Assembly: GCA_013399115.1 (NCBI GenBank)
Contig: VXAA01003313.1
Location: 230,527 to 294,526, forward strand
DNA: 64,000 nucleotides
Direction: 5' to 3'
From: Anseranas semipalmata
Taxonomy: Eukaryota > Chordata > Aves > Anseriformes > Anseranatidae
Shown: piece by piece, positions 1-14,040 of the stretch
How positions within the stretch are numbered: position 1 is the stretch's first letter
Layout: each line of letters opens with the position of its first letter
Notes under the pieces: model-generated
The model's database searches: none
What the model was told of the DNA's origin: nothing
The model's input: the letters and a program-made list of their open reading frames with translations, nothing else
Program-made: the position numbers and the translations under genes

Positions 1-1072
1 CAATGCACTATCAATTGGACTCAGATGCATTTATTAGAACCACATTGTCTCCTGTGAAATAGCACAAGATATTGGCTCCCCCTCCATTAGCTCCTTCTTA
101 CATACAGAGACCATTGTCCATCCTGACATATGGAGGCCTGTCATGTGTGGCTTTTGGCTATCTGTGAAGCATTCAGGTGCTGGTACTTCTACAAGCTGTA
201 TTATGCAAGAAACACAGTAGAAGGAATTTCAAACAAAACAATGGCTTAAAATTCATCCTGGGAAGATGATGATCCAACTGACTTCCCACTTAGCTAAGTA
301 ATTTGGGAAAAAAAATTCATTGTTTTCTCAACTTGATTACAAGTAAATACAGAGCTAACAAATCCAGAGACCAATGCTTTAAAACCTAAACCATGCAGTC
401 TGATTAACATCACTGTACATAGTGTTTTAGGAAACTGGATTAAGTGGATACTCTTAGGTAAGAGAAACTTCCTTAAACACAACTACCCTAGAGAACAAAT
501 ACTTTAGCATGAGGGCAATGGAGATATTGCTAATGAAAGTAGAATTAAGAATTTGATAATTCCAAATAAGATTTATAACTTGAAAATGCTATGTAAATCC
601 AAGTAATGTGATTAGGCATAATAATATTTTCTGAGTTAAAATACTATCCACACTTATTGTACAACTTGTAGATTCAATTTATGAATCACAGGATACAAAA
701 TCCAATTCATACTTTTGTGTTGTATCCATAAAATATTTATTTAAAAAATAATAACAGTAAAGTTTATGATCTCACAATCATTTGCCTTAGAATTTTAAAT
801 AAATCAGCAGAGTTTATAAACATTCTATACATGATTATGAAACAAGAGCCAAAGAGACGGCTTAAATAAATGTCTTCAAATGATACTGAAAATGCACTTT
901 CAAAATTTCTAACATTGTGAGCATTTTCTATGGGTTTTCATCAGACTCAGTGCACTGCAACTGAATTCATCATCTCTTTTTACACTAAACTGAGTCACTG
1001 AGAAAAATCTATGTAATTATCAAAGCCCAATAATTAGATGCATAATTATATGTTTACTTACAGTCCTCATTG

Positions 1073-1088
1073 TATATATATATATATA
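1073..1088. repeat. (TA)8 microsatellite
   Basis: Eight TA units. Confidence 0.9.
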
Positions 1089-2672
1089 ATTTTTTTAAAT
1101 AAAAGCTTAACCAGAGAAGCATCGTTATAACCTGCCCATTCAATTATTTTAAAAAACGTATGTCTTTGAAAACAGGCCTTTCATTCAAGGGGAAATAAGA
1201 GAAGAGGAAATGGAAGATATCTCACTGTAAGCTTTTGGCTGAGATTAGACAAAATTCTTAAATCCAAACTTGCCTTTCATTCATTTAAACAGAGCTTGAT
1301 CATATGTAGGACTGCATAAAAATAGCACTTTCATTCACATACTAATTGTGGTTAATACAAGAAAGCATTATTAGCCTGCCAATCATTTAGAGCAGTACAT
1401 CTTTGTGAATCACAGGACTGTACAAAAGAATTCTCTCATCTCTCTTCCCCTGATGAAAAACTGCTAAGCAAAACAAATCAGTCCCCAGATGAACTGTTTT
1501 TTACTAAAAGGAAATATTTTTTTTTCTTCCACAGGTAACTGGGTCTCTTCATTCCTTGTTCAGGGAGACTTTTCTCAAAAGGAGACAAGAGTATGATAAG
1601 CCCTTCCCATTCTGTCCTTCCTGTACCTCAGTCAATTTACTTCATGCATGCATATATCTTGTCACGAAATTGTGACTGTGCAGGACCCCCCAGAAACTGG
1701 ACTTAAATCCACACTTGACTATGTATCTTGTATTAGCATAGATAGCTCACAGCAAAACCCAGTCTAGCACCTGGACTTACAGCCAAAAAGAACCTAGTAC
1801 AAAACAAACCCCATTATGGTCTCCTCTACTTAGAGTAGGGCTCATTTGTAATACTTTTTTTCTCAGCCAAACACACATATTTGTGGTTCATTGATGAGTA
1901 AGTTTTATAACAAGTGCAAGGGCTTCACTGACACAAGGAAAAAGCATCTTAAAAGACCTCTTAAGGCTCCACGTAGTCCATATTAAAAGTGTGATGTTTT
2001 TGTATCCTGATCAAGAAAAGAATGGTTGCTGAGGTAGAGAACAGGCATGCACATTTTGATTCCCTCAGGAAACATATCACAGAAATACCTGTAAACTGAT
2101 TCAAGACATATAGGTGACACAACCTAGATTAAAAATGTGAGCAAACACTGAGGAAGGATATTATCAAACCAATAAAGTCTTGAGCAGGATCTTCACCTTA
2201 AACAGACACTCCAATGTTGTATAGACAATGTATGTCATTGGGAATAAGGTTTTTTTGAATTTAACTTGAAAATGCCAGTTTTGTAAATGAACACTGAAGT
2301 TTGCCCCCTGCCCCTGAATTAGATACAGCAGGCAGAACAGAGAACAAAAAACTCTGAATCTGAGATATTCCTCTCCAGATTAGTATAATCAAACGTACAA
2401 TTACTATTGGAGGACATGAAGATTTTTTTTTCCAAACAACATACACAAATACATGCTTAGGATGCCTAAAAGAGAAGTCTGACACTGTTTAAGGTTCACA
2501 GTGAACTGCAAAACAGTTCCTCAGCAAGCTGAGGGACAAATTTAGCAAGACATCTAAAAATATTACATTTTGGGGGGAAAAGAAAAAAAAAAACAATCAA
2601 AATGCTGGGGCTTCAGCCCCAACACAATAATGCTAGGCTAGCTGGACTGAAGAATTCTAGAGAATATTTACT

Positions 2673-2705
2673 AAAAAAAAAAAAAAAAACAACAAAAAAA
2701 AAAAA
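2673..2705. repeat. A-rich run
   Basis: A17, then CAAC, then A12. Low-complexity only. Confidence 0.9.
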
Positions 2706-4029
2706 CACAATCTTAAAGACCTGAAATACTCATTTCATTATCAGTATCTTCTCATTGTAAACTTCCTCATAAATATGAAGTTCTCTAGTTGTTAAAACTA
2801 ATGTCATACTCCACAAACCAAGTCAAAATGTTTAATGGGAATAAAAAATCACAACAATAAAAAACACTGAAAGGAACCAGTCAACAAGCACAGTAAATTT
2901 CTCAGCAGCTAGAAATAAGCAGAAAAGCAGAAGTTTCAACAGAATCCCAACAGAATGCTAACTTCAGTTTCATTGGTACTCTGCCTCAGTACTGAAACCT
3001 TCTTCTGACAAATTTAGGAGATGATGCATTACATGGAGAAGACGAATAGAGCATGATTATTCACTGATTCTCACAACACAAGAAACATGGGGAATCGCAT
3101 TCTTGGCTAAATGAAGAGATGCTTTTTCATATTTTAATTACATGTGAATTCATTGCTGTGGAATGGACTTCACCTTTCTATAATAGTTAACTAAGATTAT
3201 GATTGACATTCAGGACCTGAAGGTTGTTCCCAACCTGTTGTTTTACATGTTACACAAACATGTAAAAGTCTGCATTTGTTCCAAAAGAGATCAGAGAAGC
3301 TTGAAGAAAAACACACTAGCTCTATCCCTGAGTTACAGAAGGCAAAGTATGGTATATCAGGAAAGTTTTGTTGTGCGAGCAACCAGTATAAAAATTGACA
3401 TACGGGTCAGAAAATAAAAGGACAGAATGTTACCTGATCTTACCAGAGACTGAAAGAAGTCACAAAAGTCTGAAGCCTACAGGTCATCCCATTCACTTAT
3501 ACCAGCGCAAACACTTACCACCCATGACTAGTAAGATGAAGCATTAACTGGTAGATATTCTTTGGAAACAAAGGAAGGGAGTCTGAGTGACTGAAAATAA
3601 TCAATAAACTAAACATTTACTCATATCGTCCAGAAAGGATTCAAATCTATGTCCACTTAGAGATGACACACTGAAAGAAATCTGTATTATCCCCACAGCT
3701 AAGAATAGCTCTAGTATATTGTTTCAGCACTATGGATACCTGAAACTCAGGCTTATCCCACATTTTTAAACCACAGAAAGAGCCATTCTTTACCACACTG
3801 ACTTATTACTGAATAAGTAAATCATCAAGAAAATGAGTAATAGACTTAGAAATTCACTGAGCCTTCACAAGTACAGCACGTCTACAAAGAAGTTCCCTAC
3901 TATCAAACACAGGGACAATGATCCTGCTCTACAAAAATATTATTTGGGAGCCAAGAATCCTTTTGCACTTCTCCATACTTTGGGCTGCCAAGTTCTGATA
4001 ACTGACTTAATGACAGACAAAGGCAACTG

Positions 4030-4210
4030 GACATTACTGACATACAGGGAAGGCCTTGGCCATACGTCCTTTTCGGCAGCATCGCCTATTGCATTGGCTG
4101 GACCGTGCTTTAGGTACGGGGCTGGGAGAGGAAGCAGGACAGTTGGCGATGTAAATGTTGTCAGGAGGATCTGCATGAGCTACATGCCAGCAAAAGATCA
4201 TACTACATGA
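4030..4210 (+). other. GC-richer patch with an open frame
   Basis: A local rise in GC and CpG, ending in a donor-like GAG|GTAAGG at 4210/4211. The plus strand is open from 3833 to 4207 (125 codons), meets one TGA and remains open in the same frame to about 4335. The translation matches nothing I know. An overlapping 114-codon minus frame shows that open frames are cheap here. It could be an old exon, a decayed retrocopy or chance. Confidence 0.25.
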
Positions 4211-5925
4211 GGTAAGGCCAAATGTTTCTGTCTTAGTGCAGCTTTCACATTGCTGAGAAGAACAAAAGAAAATGAAGATTTGTACCAAAACAGCTGCAAA
4301 ATACAACCATGGGTTGAATTCTTCATCAACAAACATGCATGCTCCTGACATTGATGACCATTTGGATACACTGTGCAAATACTGACAACATCAAAGGAAA
4401 ACTTACATGAGCACTGCTAGAAGATTGCCAAAACATTCAGCTTCCCTACTTTCTTATATGGAATGACAGCCTGTTTGATTTTGGTAACTGTATCTTAGCA
4501 AAATAGCGCAAGGAGGAGCTCTCATACTTTCAGACTTGATCATAGCTGCAAATATTACATAAGCTAAACCAAAATCATAAACTGATGAACTCTGTTAGGT
4601 GTTCAGGATGATACTGGTGAACAGGATTGTTAATCTAAAAGGCTTCACACTTAAAATAAATAAATAATAAAAGTAATAAAATAAATAGAATTAATATAAT
4701 CAGTTTTTTTTTTCCCCATAAAAAGATTGAAGTCATTTCTTCTAATTTCTTCCTGCAAATTACTTGCATTTTCCATCTTGCAAAGCTGTTGGGTTTCTGT
4801 TAATGCGGCACAGATGAATCCCAGTCCTAGATCAGGCAACTCTCAGACACAGAAGTACAGGTCTCTCTATTAGCATTTATTTAAAAGACAACCCAAAGCC
4901 CCAAAGCCTACATTAGGAGGAAAAAATGAAGGAAGACCAAATGTTTCTAACTTCCACAAGATTATCAAGACTACACAGTTCCTTGTAATCAGCAGCAGAA
5001 ATTCAAGGGCTGAATCCTCAACTAGTTTTATACACCCCTCTTCAGCATAGTATGATCTCACCTAATAAAATGAAAATCAGAAACATGTAATGGAAGCAAT
5101 CAGGTTTTCAGACACATGAAAGTCAACAGGAACCGTGTCTGCTCATGCTTACACTGTCTTTAGTCCATTATGTGAGCTCCACCACTACCATATAAGAATC
5201 CCACTTATCCAGCACGCGCTGTCGTCAGAAACATAAACATTGCACCACTGCAGGATGGAGTCTGACTCTAGACAGTAATACAGGGGTATCTGCTGTGCGT
5301 TGGGTGGTAGAGCTCAACTATTACGAACAGCTCATATAAAAGCAGACCTGATTGCTTCTCTGTGCAATTTTTATGTATAGCACTCATTAGCACAAAACAC
5401 TACAAGGTAAAAAGATTTCTGGTTCTTCTTTTTACTAGACCGATTAGGGGGGTGAGAGGGGGAAGTAGTGCTCATTTTGGAATGCTAGCAGTAAAGATCA
5501 TTACGCTTAGCACTGACACCCTGTATAACTTGAAAAATGATGTGACTTTTGGGTAAACACGAACATGCCATAAAGAAGGTGTTCTTACATTAATTAAAAA
5601 AAAAAAAAATCAAGTCTGCAGGCTGGGTAATGAGCCAGAAAAAGGCCCGATTTTTAAAACATGCATTACAAGGCATGAATTATGTCCTTAGCTATTTGAA
5701 GGTATTTATTGCCTATATTTTTTTAAACGTATAGAATCAAAGTCTGTCTTCAGAAAGCAAAAAAACACAGAATAGATATACTTGACTATATATTTAAAAA
5801 TACCATTCATAAATTAGTAAATCAATTGAAGCAAAAACCTAATATTTAAATTGCCACATTTATACAGTGATTGATAACTGTTTAGCATACAGAAGTCTTT
5901 TAACAATCATGGGAACTTTTCTACA

Positions 5926-5996
5926 GACTTCAACGAGCCTGAGCAGTTGATGGGAGTTTTGCTGAGTAAGAATCAAGTAAAAACCTCAGGGCTTGT
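5926..5996 (+). repeat. Ancient amniote interspersed repeat fragment
   Basis: GACTTCAACGAGCC, then TGATGGGAGTTTTGCTGAG and TAAGAATC, matches the old sauropsid motif of ACTTCAATGGGAGTTTTGC followed by TGAGTAAGG. It is probably the same broad repeat group as the copy at 35723-35793. Confidence 0.5.
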
Positions 5997-8619
5997 TTGT
6001 CTGATACAGGTGCACTGTACCACTCAGAAATTGCTTTCAACTGAGCCCTCAATGAAGACCTCAGGAGTTGGCCAAATAAGCGGAAATAACATCACTTAAA
6101 AAAAAGTTACTAGAAATACCATGAAATTGGATACCACACATTACCATACTCAGAAAGTTGAGAGCCTATTTGTTTAATTTGGATGAGTTTTCAAATAATT
6201 GAGAACTAAAGTAATCTATGGTGGGCACAACAACATGCAGAAAATACTGAAGCTGGTGTGTCATATACCCTTCACTGTAGCTGTCAAAACAGAACTCATA
6301 AATGCATCTGAGGGGCCTGTGCTAGATGTGCCAAAACACATTTTTTCAGTGAATGTTTTTCAAGTTCATACAAAACCAATAAAAATTAAAGTGACAACTT
6401 AAAAGTTAATGTAGGCTCAAAAATGAATTTTTACTATACAGGGAGAAGACAGAAAGAAAAATAGAAAGGATATCATAAAGTACAATTGTTATTTATTATT
6501 AGTCTAAAATTCCAGGAAAGCTTGAGCTCAAGTATAAGACAGACTGACTACAATGCTAAAAAATCTAGTGTTATTTTCCAAATAGAAATTGAAGTCAAGA
6601 TGTTGGTCATGTTAACAATCACAGATTATTTATACTTTTCACAATCATCATCTTGTAGCAAAACTCTTAGGCTTCAGATTTCATCAACTCGTTCCACCCC
6701 ACCAGTACCAACAATTTATATCACGTGAGAATCTGACTCAAGACTAAGGTAATGCTGAATTATCATACTTCCTTGGCTACTGAAAATATACAAACTGTAC
6801 ATTATAAATAGGTTTGATAAAAAGTTCTTTCCCTCTAAATTATGAAAAGGAAGCATATCTAGCCTGTGGCAATATGAGGCACTGAAACTCCCACACAGAA
6901 CACAGGGATCAGTTGCCAATTCAGATCACAGCACAGCACGGTTGCTTCCCCTGAACATCTTCAGAAACCCAACAGAGCATGGCTACTTTCCAAACATTAG
7001 TAGGTCTTCAACAAGCCACTGGGCTACTTGACACATTTTTAGTTTTACTGTGAACATCTCCATATAGGCATATATGGCTATTTTTTTTTTTTTTATCCAT
7101 TAAACACTCAACACTTACATGAGTAAGCTATTTGACAATCACTCTCAATACATAAATCACCTTCCCTCATGGTCACTAGCATTCCTCTACTAATTAAAAA
7201 AAAAGAAATCAAAAAAACACCAGAAACAGGTATACCACTATCTTTACTTACACTTTGTTTACCTGTATTTTTTCTCCTGTAGGATACATCACATTAGTGA
7301 TTTTTGCACTTTGTTTCATTTCCCTTTATGATCTCTGTTCACTTGCTTTCTGCCGGAAAACAGAAATAATTCCTGCTGCATGTTATTAGGTAGCTCTCCA
7401 TGAACTTCTAATTAGGCAAAGAGCTTTGTCTAAGTGCAATTCTAGAGACACACCAATCTAAAAAAATGTTAGAATTCCATACTTAAAAAAATAAATAAAT
7501 AAATCACCAGATACATAATTAGCACTGAGATGCACTAACATGCTTTTGTTGCAAAATGGATCCACTACCTTGCTGTGGACTTAGCAGGCAGCATCTGTAC
7601 CATCTGTCAGTCCACAGTATTACTGTATGCCAGCAGTAGCATCCGAATACACAGATCTCCTAGTTTACAAATCTCCTAGCTGAACTACATGTTACTATCA
7701 TGCACAACATGCAACTTCAGAGATACAGATACAGCTAGCTGTATCATACCATTACCTGGCAGTGAACTAGTGTAGGCCCAAAGGTAGCGCATACACGTTC
7801 ATACCAGAAACACAGCACTTTACTCTGATTTCCTGAAGCAGTTGCCTGGGTGGAAAGCAGTACACTAAGCAGTAAATGCCTGTACGCCCTTTCTTCCTTG
7901 TGCATGTTTCAGAGGGAACAGTCCTACAGTATGTACAGCAAAACAGACGGTGCCCACCACAGCTATGTCATGGGAGCAGAGGTTTACACTTGCTTCCCTT
8001 CACTTGCAAAGGACCTCTCTGCTCACATTCTGAAGCAGCCTAACTTCTGCCTAAATCATCTCAACTAATCATTGCTTTTGAGTATAAACAGAAAAAAGAA
8101 ACAAATCATAACAATAAAAGGTGGCCATCTTAAAGAAGAACCAGCTTGTCCTGTTCTTTGAGTGAGAGGCTCAGTTAAACATATGATCTGCAAATTTTCC
8201 ATTTCATCAAATCCTGTTAATAGAATTCTACAATCTGGTAGTTTAAGCTGCAAGTTAGAAAAAGCCAGGGAAACATTTGCTTTGGCACTGGCAGGTTCTC
8301 AGATTTTTCCAGTTGGAACAATGATAAATGACTTAACCCTGATCATTTTTCTGAAACCTGATTTTTTTTGTTTGACATTTATTTACAGTTTCTATAAACA
8401 CTAACACCTATAAAACATGGTTTACTGTTTGATTGCTTGGCGGACAAGCAAGCCTTAAATACATAAATTATGAGCACCTAGTTAATGAGTGACATGACGG
8501 ACATGAAGTTTTATTTACCATTGGCATGAGCCTTCATATAAAATTAGTGGCATAAGAAAGCCAGGTTTTGTGAATGCACATAGTCATACCTATTCATGGC
8601 CTGACTTTTTTTTTTTTTT
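5997..8619. other. Unique non-coding stretch
   Basis: No gene seen. Holds short poly-A/T runs (T14 at 7081-7094), a short AAAT repeat near 7490 and an 18-bp palindrome at 7728-7745. Confidence 0.6.
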
Positions 8620-8629
8620 NNNNNNNNNN
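8620..8629. other. Assembly gap of 10 N in a poly-T run
   Basis: Ten N bases with T runs on both sides (8606-8619 and 8630-8637). The assembler evidently stopped in a long homopolymer. The true length is unknown, and any open frame crossing it is meaningless. Confidence 0.95.
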
Positions 8630-8639
8630 TTTTTTTTAA

Positions 8640-9400
8640 AGACTTGACATAAGACTGTGGCCTATGTGTAATTTCATTGCCTGGAGCAAGGTTAGGGGAA
8701 AGCCGCTCCATCTGGCAATTTCCCTTTGACTGGCACATAGTTAAACAATGATGCAGTTTGACAAATTTCAAACCCTGCTTATGAAAAAATAACATAAACA
8801 CAATAGTCACTCTGAGTAGATTGTCCACCTGTGCAAGCGGGCATGAAGTGTTAAGTAAAGGCTGCTGGTAATGAATAAAGATGCAGTGCATAGTTGGATT
8901 AGGTCGTTCCAAATGTAAATCACTGTCAGATAAAGCACTTGTGTTTACATGTAGCATTAATATTTTGATCAGTATGTTTAAGAGAATTAGCTTCTTAATG
9001 CAGATGTTCTCATTTGGACCTTCACACCCGTAGCTTCAGCCAACTCCTTTACCATCAGTTATGTCAACATGTCATAAATCTTAGCTGCTTTAACTTCTAT
9101 TTTAAACAAAGCTTTGTTGTAAAATTTAGAGGCGTGTTTCCTTCGGGTTTTATTTTTGGCAAATTTCTTGTTATTTTGTTGAAAATCTGACACATTAATG
9201 TCCAATTAACCATCTTTGAGTATTTTACTGACAAGGATCCCAGCAGCAATCAAATGCCTTTTTATTGTAAGAGCCCCCTGCCCCCCATCCAACCAGCTGT
9301 ATCCATTATGTGAACAAGAAGTCTTTATAATCTTGATGCACAAACAATAAAGGCATTACATTTAGCGGAAACAAGACATATGTCTCAACAGCTACACACT
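8640..9400. other. Possible conserved non-coding element
   Basis: Unique sequence with no simple repeats, stops in every frame, and many TAAT/ATTA homeodomain-type cores and CACCTG/CATATG E-boxes (for example TCCACCTGTGCAAG near 8825). Texture alone suggests a developmental enhancer; without an alignment this is only a guess. Confidence 0.25.
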
Positions 9401-12037
9401 CTATGCCCTTTCAGACTACATACTGTAAAGGTAAATACACACATGCTCAAAAAATGGGATACACTGAGATTCCAATACAAAAGTCACGGGCAGATTTTTT
9501 TTTTTATTTTTTATTTTTAGCAAGAAAAATCTCTTAACCTATTGAAGTTATTTTAACATTGGTGCCCTTACTAGGGGAGCTGATAGGGGTCAGGACACCT
9601 TTGATAAAACCCAGTCCATATGCATACATGAAACCGTGCAAAATCTCTCTTAGGTCACTATGACTGTGGCAATGGTGTCACTTTATAAACTTCACAGGTT
9701 TGTCTTTCATGAAGTGAACTTTACCCAATTTTTAATTAGTAATTTTATATTTTCTCAAATTTCACTTTAATTTTTTTCTAAGTACTTTTAAATGTTGAGA
9801 AAGAAATGAAAGTTTTGTATGAAAATATACAATAATATAAATTATAACAAATTATTTTTTTCCTGAAAGGCTTATCCAGCAAACAAGATACTCCACAACA
9901 TATTTTTTTTCTGAAATTTTGAAGAAAAAGCAGGAAATAGAAGAATTTTTGCATTTTGGATGTTTTGTGTTTCATGAAAAAACATTTTGCATACTCCATA
10001 ATGATTGAACTCTAAACTTCAATGAAATGTTAGTATTCAATATAGTTGTCTAACAGCAATTTGTAAACATTTGACAGTCTCCTATCAATATTCTCATACA
10101 CCACAATCATTGTCAATAATTAACGCAGACTTCTACAGGCATGGGGCTGTCTGCAAAGACCATCTTAACCTTTCCAAAGCTTCTTTGTCATTATGGCAAT
10201 CCAGGTATTGAGGTAAGTTCTTAAACAATTTTGCTCTTTTTAATTAATTTATTTTAACAGATTTGCTGTTTTTCAATATGAACATAAGTGAAAGAGCTAA
10301 TACCCAAGGCATCAAGATTTGGCAATAGGGATCTTTAGGCCATGCATCAGTCATCACAACAATCATCTGAGAGTTGTGGAATACAGATTCATTGCAAGGA
10401 AACAAATTTGTTTTCAACCTCATTTCAGTGGCTGGAAGACAGTCTAAGTTTGTGGGCTATGATAGCCTTGTGGATAAAAGAAGTGTGAACAAAAACAAGT
10501 ACCACATTAAAGATACCATAAAGGAAATTGGTACAATGGGACAAAAGGGCCATTCTCCCTATGCCCCCAAAATGAAGGGAACTTGCTAGTGAAAGAAAGA
10601 CATTGAAACTGATTTGGTGTCTCAGGGGAGTTACTGTCCCTATAAGTATTTAAGAACTAATAAAAAATGTACTGAAAGCAGTGGAAGAAAAGTTGCCATG
10701 GATTATTTCCCAGGGAAGGAGGGCTGACAGATTTTATAGATCATTTCCTTTGTCTGTCACAGAAGGTGAAAACCAAGAAATAATAAAACGTGGAAATCTG
10801 AAAAAACTCTCATAAGACTAGAGCCTATCATTCTGTATAAAAGCTAGCAAAACATTATGCAGCTATTGGACTGAATTCCAGAGAAATTCCATCACCACCT
10901 CTGTTCTAGTAATATTGCTACTACCTAGGAGATGGTGCTTCAAAGAAATTAAGGAATAGGACCAAGAAGTTGTAGCATCAATGATTACATCAGAACTTTT
11001 CCTCTCACTTTACACTTTGAATATTTATTTGCCAAACAGTTTTATTGATCTGCGTCTTTGTGTCCACAGATAACCTGGAGCTGTCTCAGGGGGAATGACC
11101 TCCTTTTCTGAGTTTAGCAGCTGTTTTCAATGTATTTATTTTTTAAAAAACTGCAGTTGGAGTGGGCATATTCTTCTAAATATCTAAAGCTGTGGGAGAG
11201 ACACCCTTCTTGGCTAGCTGAACAGGCCAAAACTCATTTCCCTGGTGATAAAACTGGAAGATGAGCACCACTTTCTGCTAGCACCAAGTTCTAAATGTAC
11301 GGTCCTTACACAACTGCTGTATTGTAGTCTGTCATCTGCATTGTATCTGTGGGATGAAGTTTCTTGTAGTTAAGGAAAATAGTTTAGTATATGGATTTAA
11401 ATTTGGGTCATCAAGTCACATAATGATGCCACTGTCTGTTTGCAGAGTGTAGATCTCTAACCCGCTAAATTCTTCATTGCTGCAATGGAAGACACCCACA
11501 GTCAAGAGTGTGGCTGCAGGGAAAGGCCCTGCTGAAAACTTCAAAGGAAGACAAAGCAGAAGTATGTTCTGATGAGTGGCATGTCTCCTCATGTTTAACT
11601 TCGGAGCATCATCAAAAAAAAAAAAAAATAAAAAAAATGAAGAGCTGGCTGATCTACTCAGAGACCCTAACAATTAGGAAAGAAAATCAAATCACCTCAA
11701 AAATGGCAAACAGCACTCCTCACTCTCTTACCTGAATTCCAGAGATTTATTATTCAAAAAACATTATAGACATTTAATCTGTCTGTTGCTTTGCAATTAC
11801 ACACACTGTACACTGCAAGAATTGCATGAATTGCCTGCACTTCAGTGAGAAATCAAACTCAGATGTGTCAAAGTCCTAAACATCATGTTAATTTCCAAAA
11901 TTATCTTAGCAAACTACAAGACAAAGCTGAATAATGCCTTACTACTCCTTCTGACCCTCCATATGCATCTTTCTTTGGATGCTTCCTCGGAGCCGTGCTG
12001 TTTGATTTTTTTCTTTCTCTCAACTTTAGGACATCCA

Positions 12038-12077
12038 CAAAAACAAGCAAACAAACAAACAAAAATAAACAACAAAA
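12038..12077. repeat. (AAAC)n tract
   Basis: Short CAAA repeat, imperfect at both ends. Confidence 0.85.
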
Positions 12078-12955
12078 CAGTCGAAGGCTGGTCCCCTGCT
12101 CCAGCTGCACTACTAGAAAGCTCTAGAATTCTTTCTAGTGTGGTGAGAAAAATCCTAAGACAAACTCTGCATTGGCACTCTTGCAAGAGGAGTGCTCCCT
12201 CTAACAAGCAGATACTGGTTCCATGTGACTGGAAAGGGAATGAAAGCCTTCATAGCAAACGTCTCATAATGTGAAGAGAAATGATTAAGGCCTTGTAAAA
12301 ACACAAGTGAGAAGCCAGGGAAGCTGGTGTCACAGAAAGCATATGTGGGACCTATATATACGACAACTAGACTAAATCCTGTGTGTCACTATCTTGCAAA
12401 CCCGAAAGTTCAACCTTATTGTATCTTGTTCAGTCTAAAGTTGCACAAATTGACCCACATTTAAATCTGTTGTTGATCTGAAACTATCCTTCAGATATAA
12501 CATACACATGCTTATTTCTGCTCATGAAAAATCTCTTCCAGTATTCCACAGTGCTCAATTAGTTCTTACTCCTATCATTTGGCTTTTAGCTCAAGCAATC
12601 ATAAAATCAAACACCATCAATTTCAAGTCCAAAAAGACATTTTATTCTCTTCATCTTCTCCATTTCATATATTTGATATTCATGCTTTCATTAACTGACC
12701 TTCCAGTTGCTCTATGGTCTCTCTCTCTCATCTTAGAAATGACACCATGACAAAACTTTTTATTTCCAAACAACTGCTTTGTCATGTTTTACTACTCTGA
12801 AATCTATATTGACATATCAATTTGATATACAAAAGATTTGATCCATTTTTACTCCTTGACTGATCTTCATGCTCCATAAGATAACTATTGCTCCTCCATT
12901 TCTATAATTTTTTTTTAATTTAATACTTATAAGCCAATGAAAAATGTGATTATTT

Positions 12956-12982
12956 AAAAAAACAAAAACAAAAACAAAAACA
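12956..12982. repeat. (AAAAAC)n tract
   Basis: Four to five units of A5C. Confidence 0.85.
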
Positions 12983-14021
12983 CATGAACTCTTTTAAAGG
13001 TGGCACATCAAAACATTTAAAAAAACTACAGGTATGCCTCAAGGACTCACACTCCAAAGATTTCCAAATTCAATGTCAAATTGATATAAACATAATATAT
13101 ACATATCTAGACAATATTGTTTAAAAATATATTTGGGAGAAACAAACTCTTCCACTGTATGATGCTCAAAATGCAGGTTCCTAAATTTTCCTATTGCCTG
13201 GAATGAAAACAAGTCACTTAACACTTGTTGTTGGTTATGCTAATCCTTTAATATTACTATTTATTCCAGCTAAGAAAAAAGGGCTAAGCCAGCTGTTCAA
13301 AATGTCAGCATTTTAATGTTCTCAATGTTGGTGTAATATTTTATCACCTGTTCTTTATGTTCTGTGTCTTGATTCATACATTAAATTATACGTCAGAGTT
13401 ACTTATGGGGATAGCTATCAGTTTGTACTGATTTAAGACTGCAATAAAAATTGTACAACAGTCTGAAAATATATAAAATGTTAGTGACATAAAATTTTCT
13501 AGTTGCCTTCCATCTAACATAATATGAAAACCTCCTTAGAAAGCTGTCTGAAATTGACGTAATATTTTTTTATTAAGGTATAACACAACAAAACATTTTA
13601 GGAGAACATTTTTTCCAAAGACCTTTACAAAAGTGGGCTGACAATCTTATTTTTGTTCAACACTGGTGTAAGCAAGCAACTACAGTGGGGTTACCACACA
13701 GAACATTCAAAACCAAAGATCAAGATATTCAAATATTTGCGCATGTGTATTACGGTCTTAGTAATGGTTCACAGGAATACAGCAAGTTTCTTCAAAAATC
13801 ACAACTTAAATCACAAGAACAAAAGTTATAAAGATCCAAAAGCTGAACTGAGTACAACCTGGGCCCCCAGGAATCACAATCCCTCCGCTAATGCTCCCCT
13901 ACCACATTTGCCATTTCACTAGCCCTCTGCAACTGCCTTATTTTGTAGCCAAAGCACAGCTGAGGGGAGCAAAGTCTTCTCCCCACCCATTTATTTGCAC
14001 AAAAGAGCACAAGGTACTCAC

Positions 14022-14040
14022 CTCTGGAAGCAGAACCATA
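14022..14040 (-). other. Possible 19-base microexon on the minus strand
   Basis: On the minus strand a very strong polypyrimidine acceptor (TTCCTTTCTCCCCTGCTCTC then AG) is followed by only 19 bases and a consensus donor (CAGAG|GTGAGT). The splice signals are the best pair I saw in the window, but the interval is tiny and may be coincidence. Confidence 0.18.

Larger units (their letters stand above)
1..5925. other. AT-rich unique non-coding stretch
   Basis: Apart from the TA repeat, A-rich runs and the patch near 4040-4210, I see no gene or named repeat. All open frames are short and overlap others on the opposite strand. Confidence 0.6.

Noticed and set aside
2606..2621. TGGGGC-TTCA-GCCCCA hairpin as a terminator or miRNA
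   Set aside because: A 6-bp stem is too short for a miRNA precursor, and intrinsic terminators do not apply in this genome.
10139..10212. 74-base interval with a good donor and one open frame
   Set aside because: The acceptor has a weak polypyrimidine tract, and such intervals are frequent by chance.
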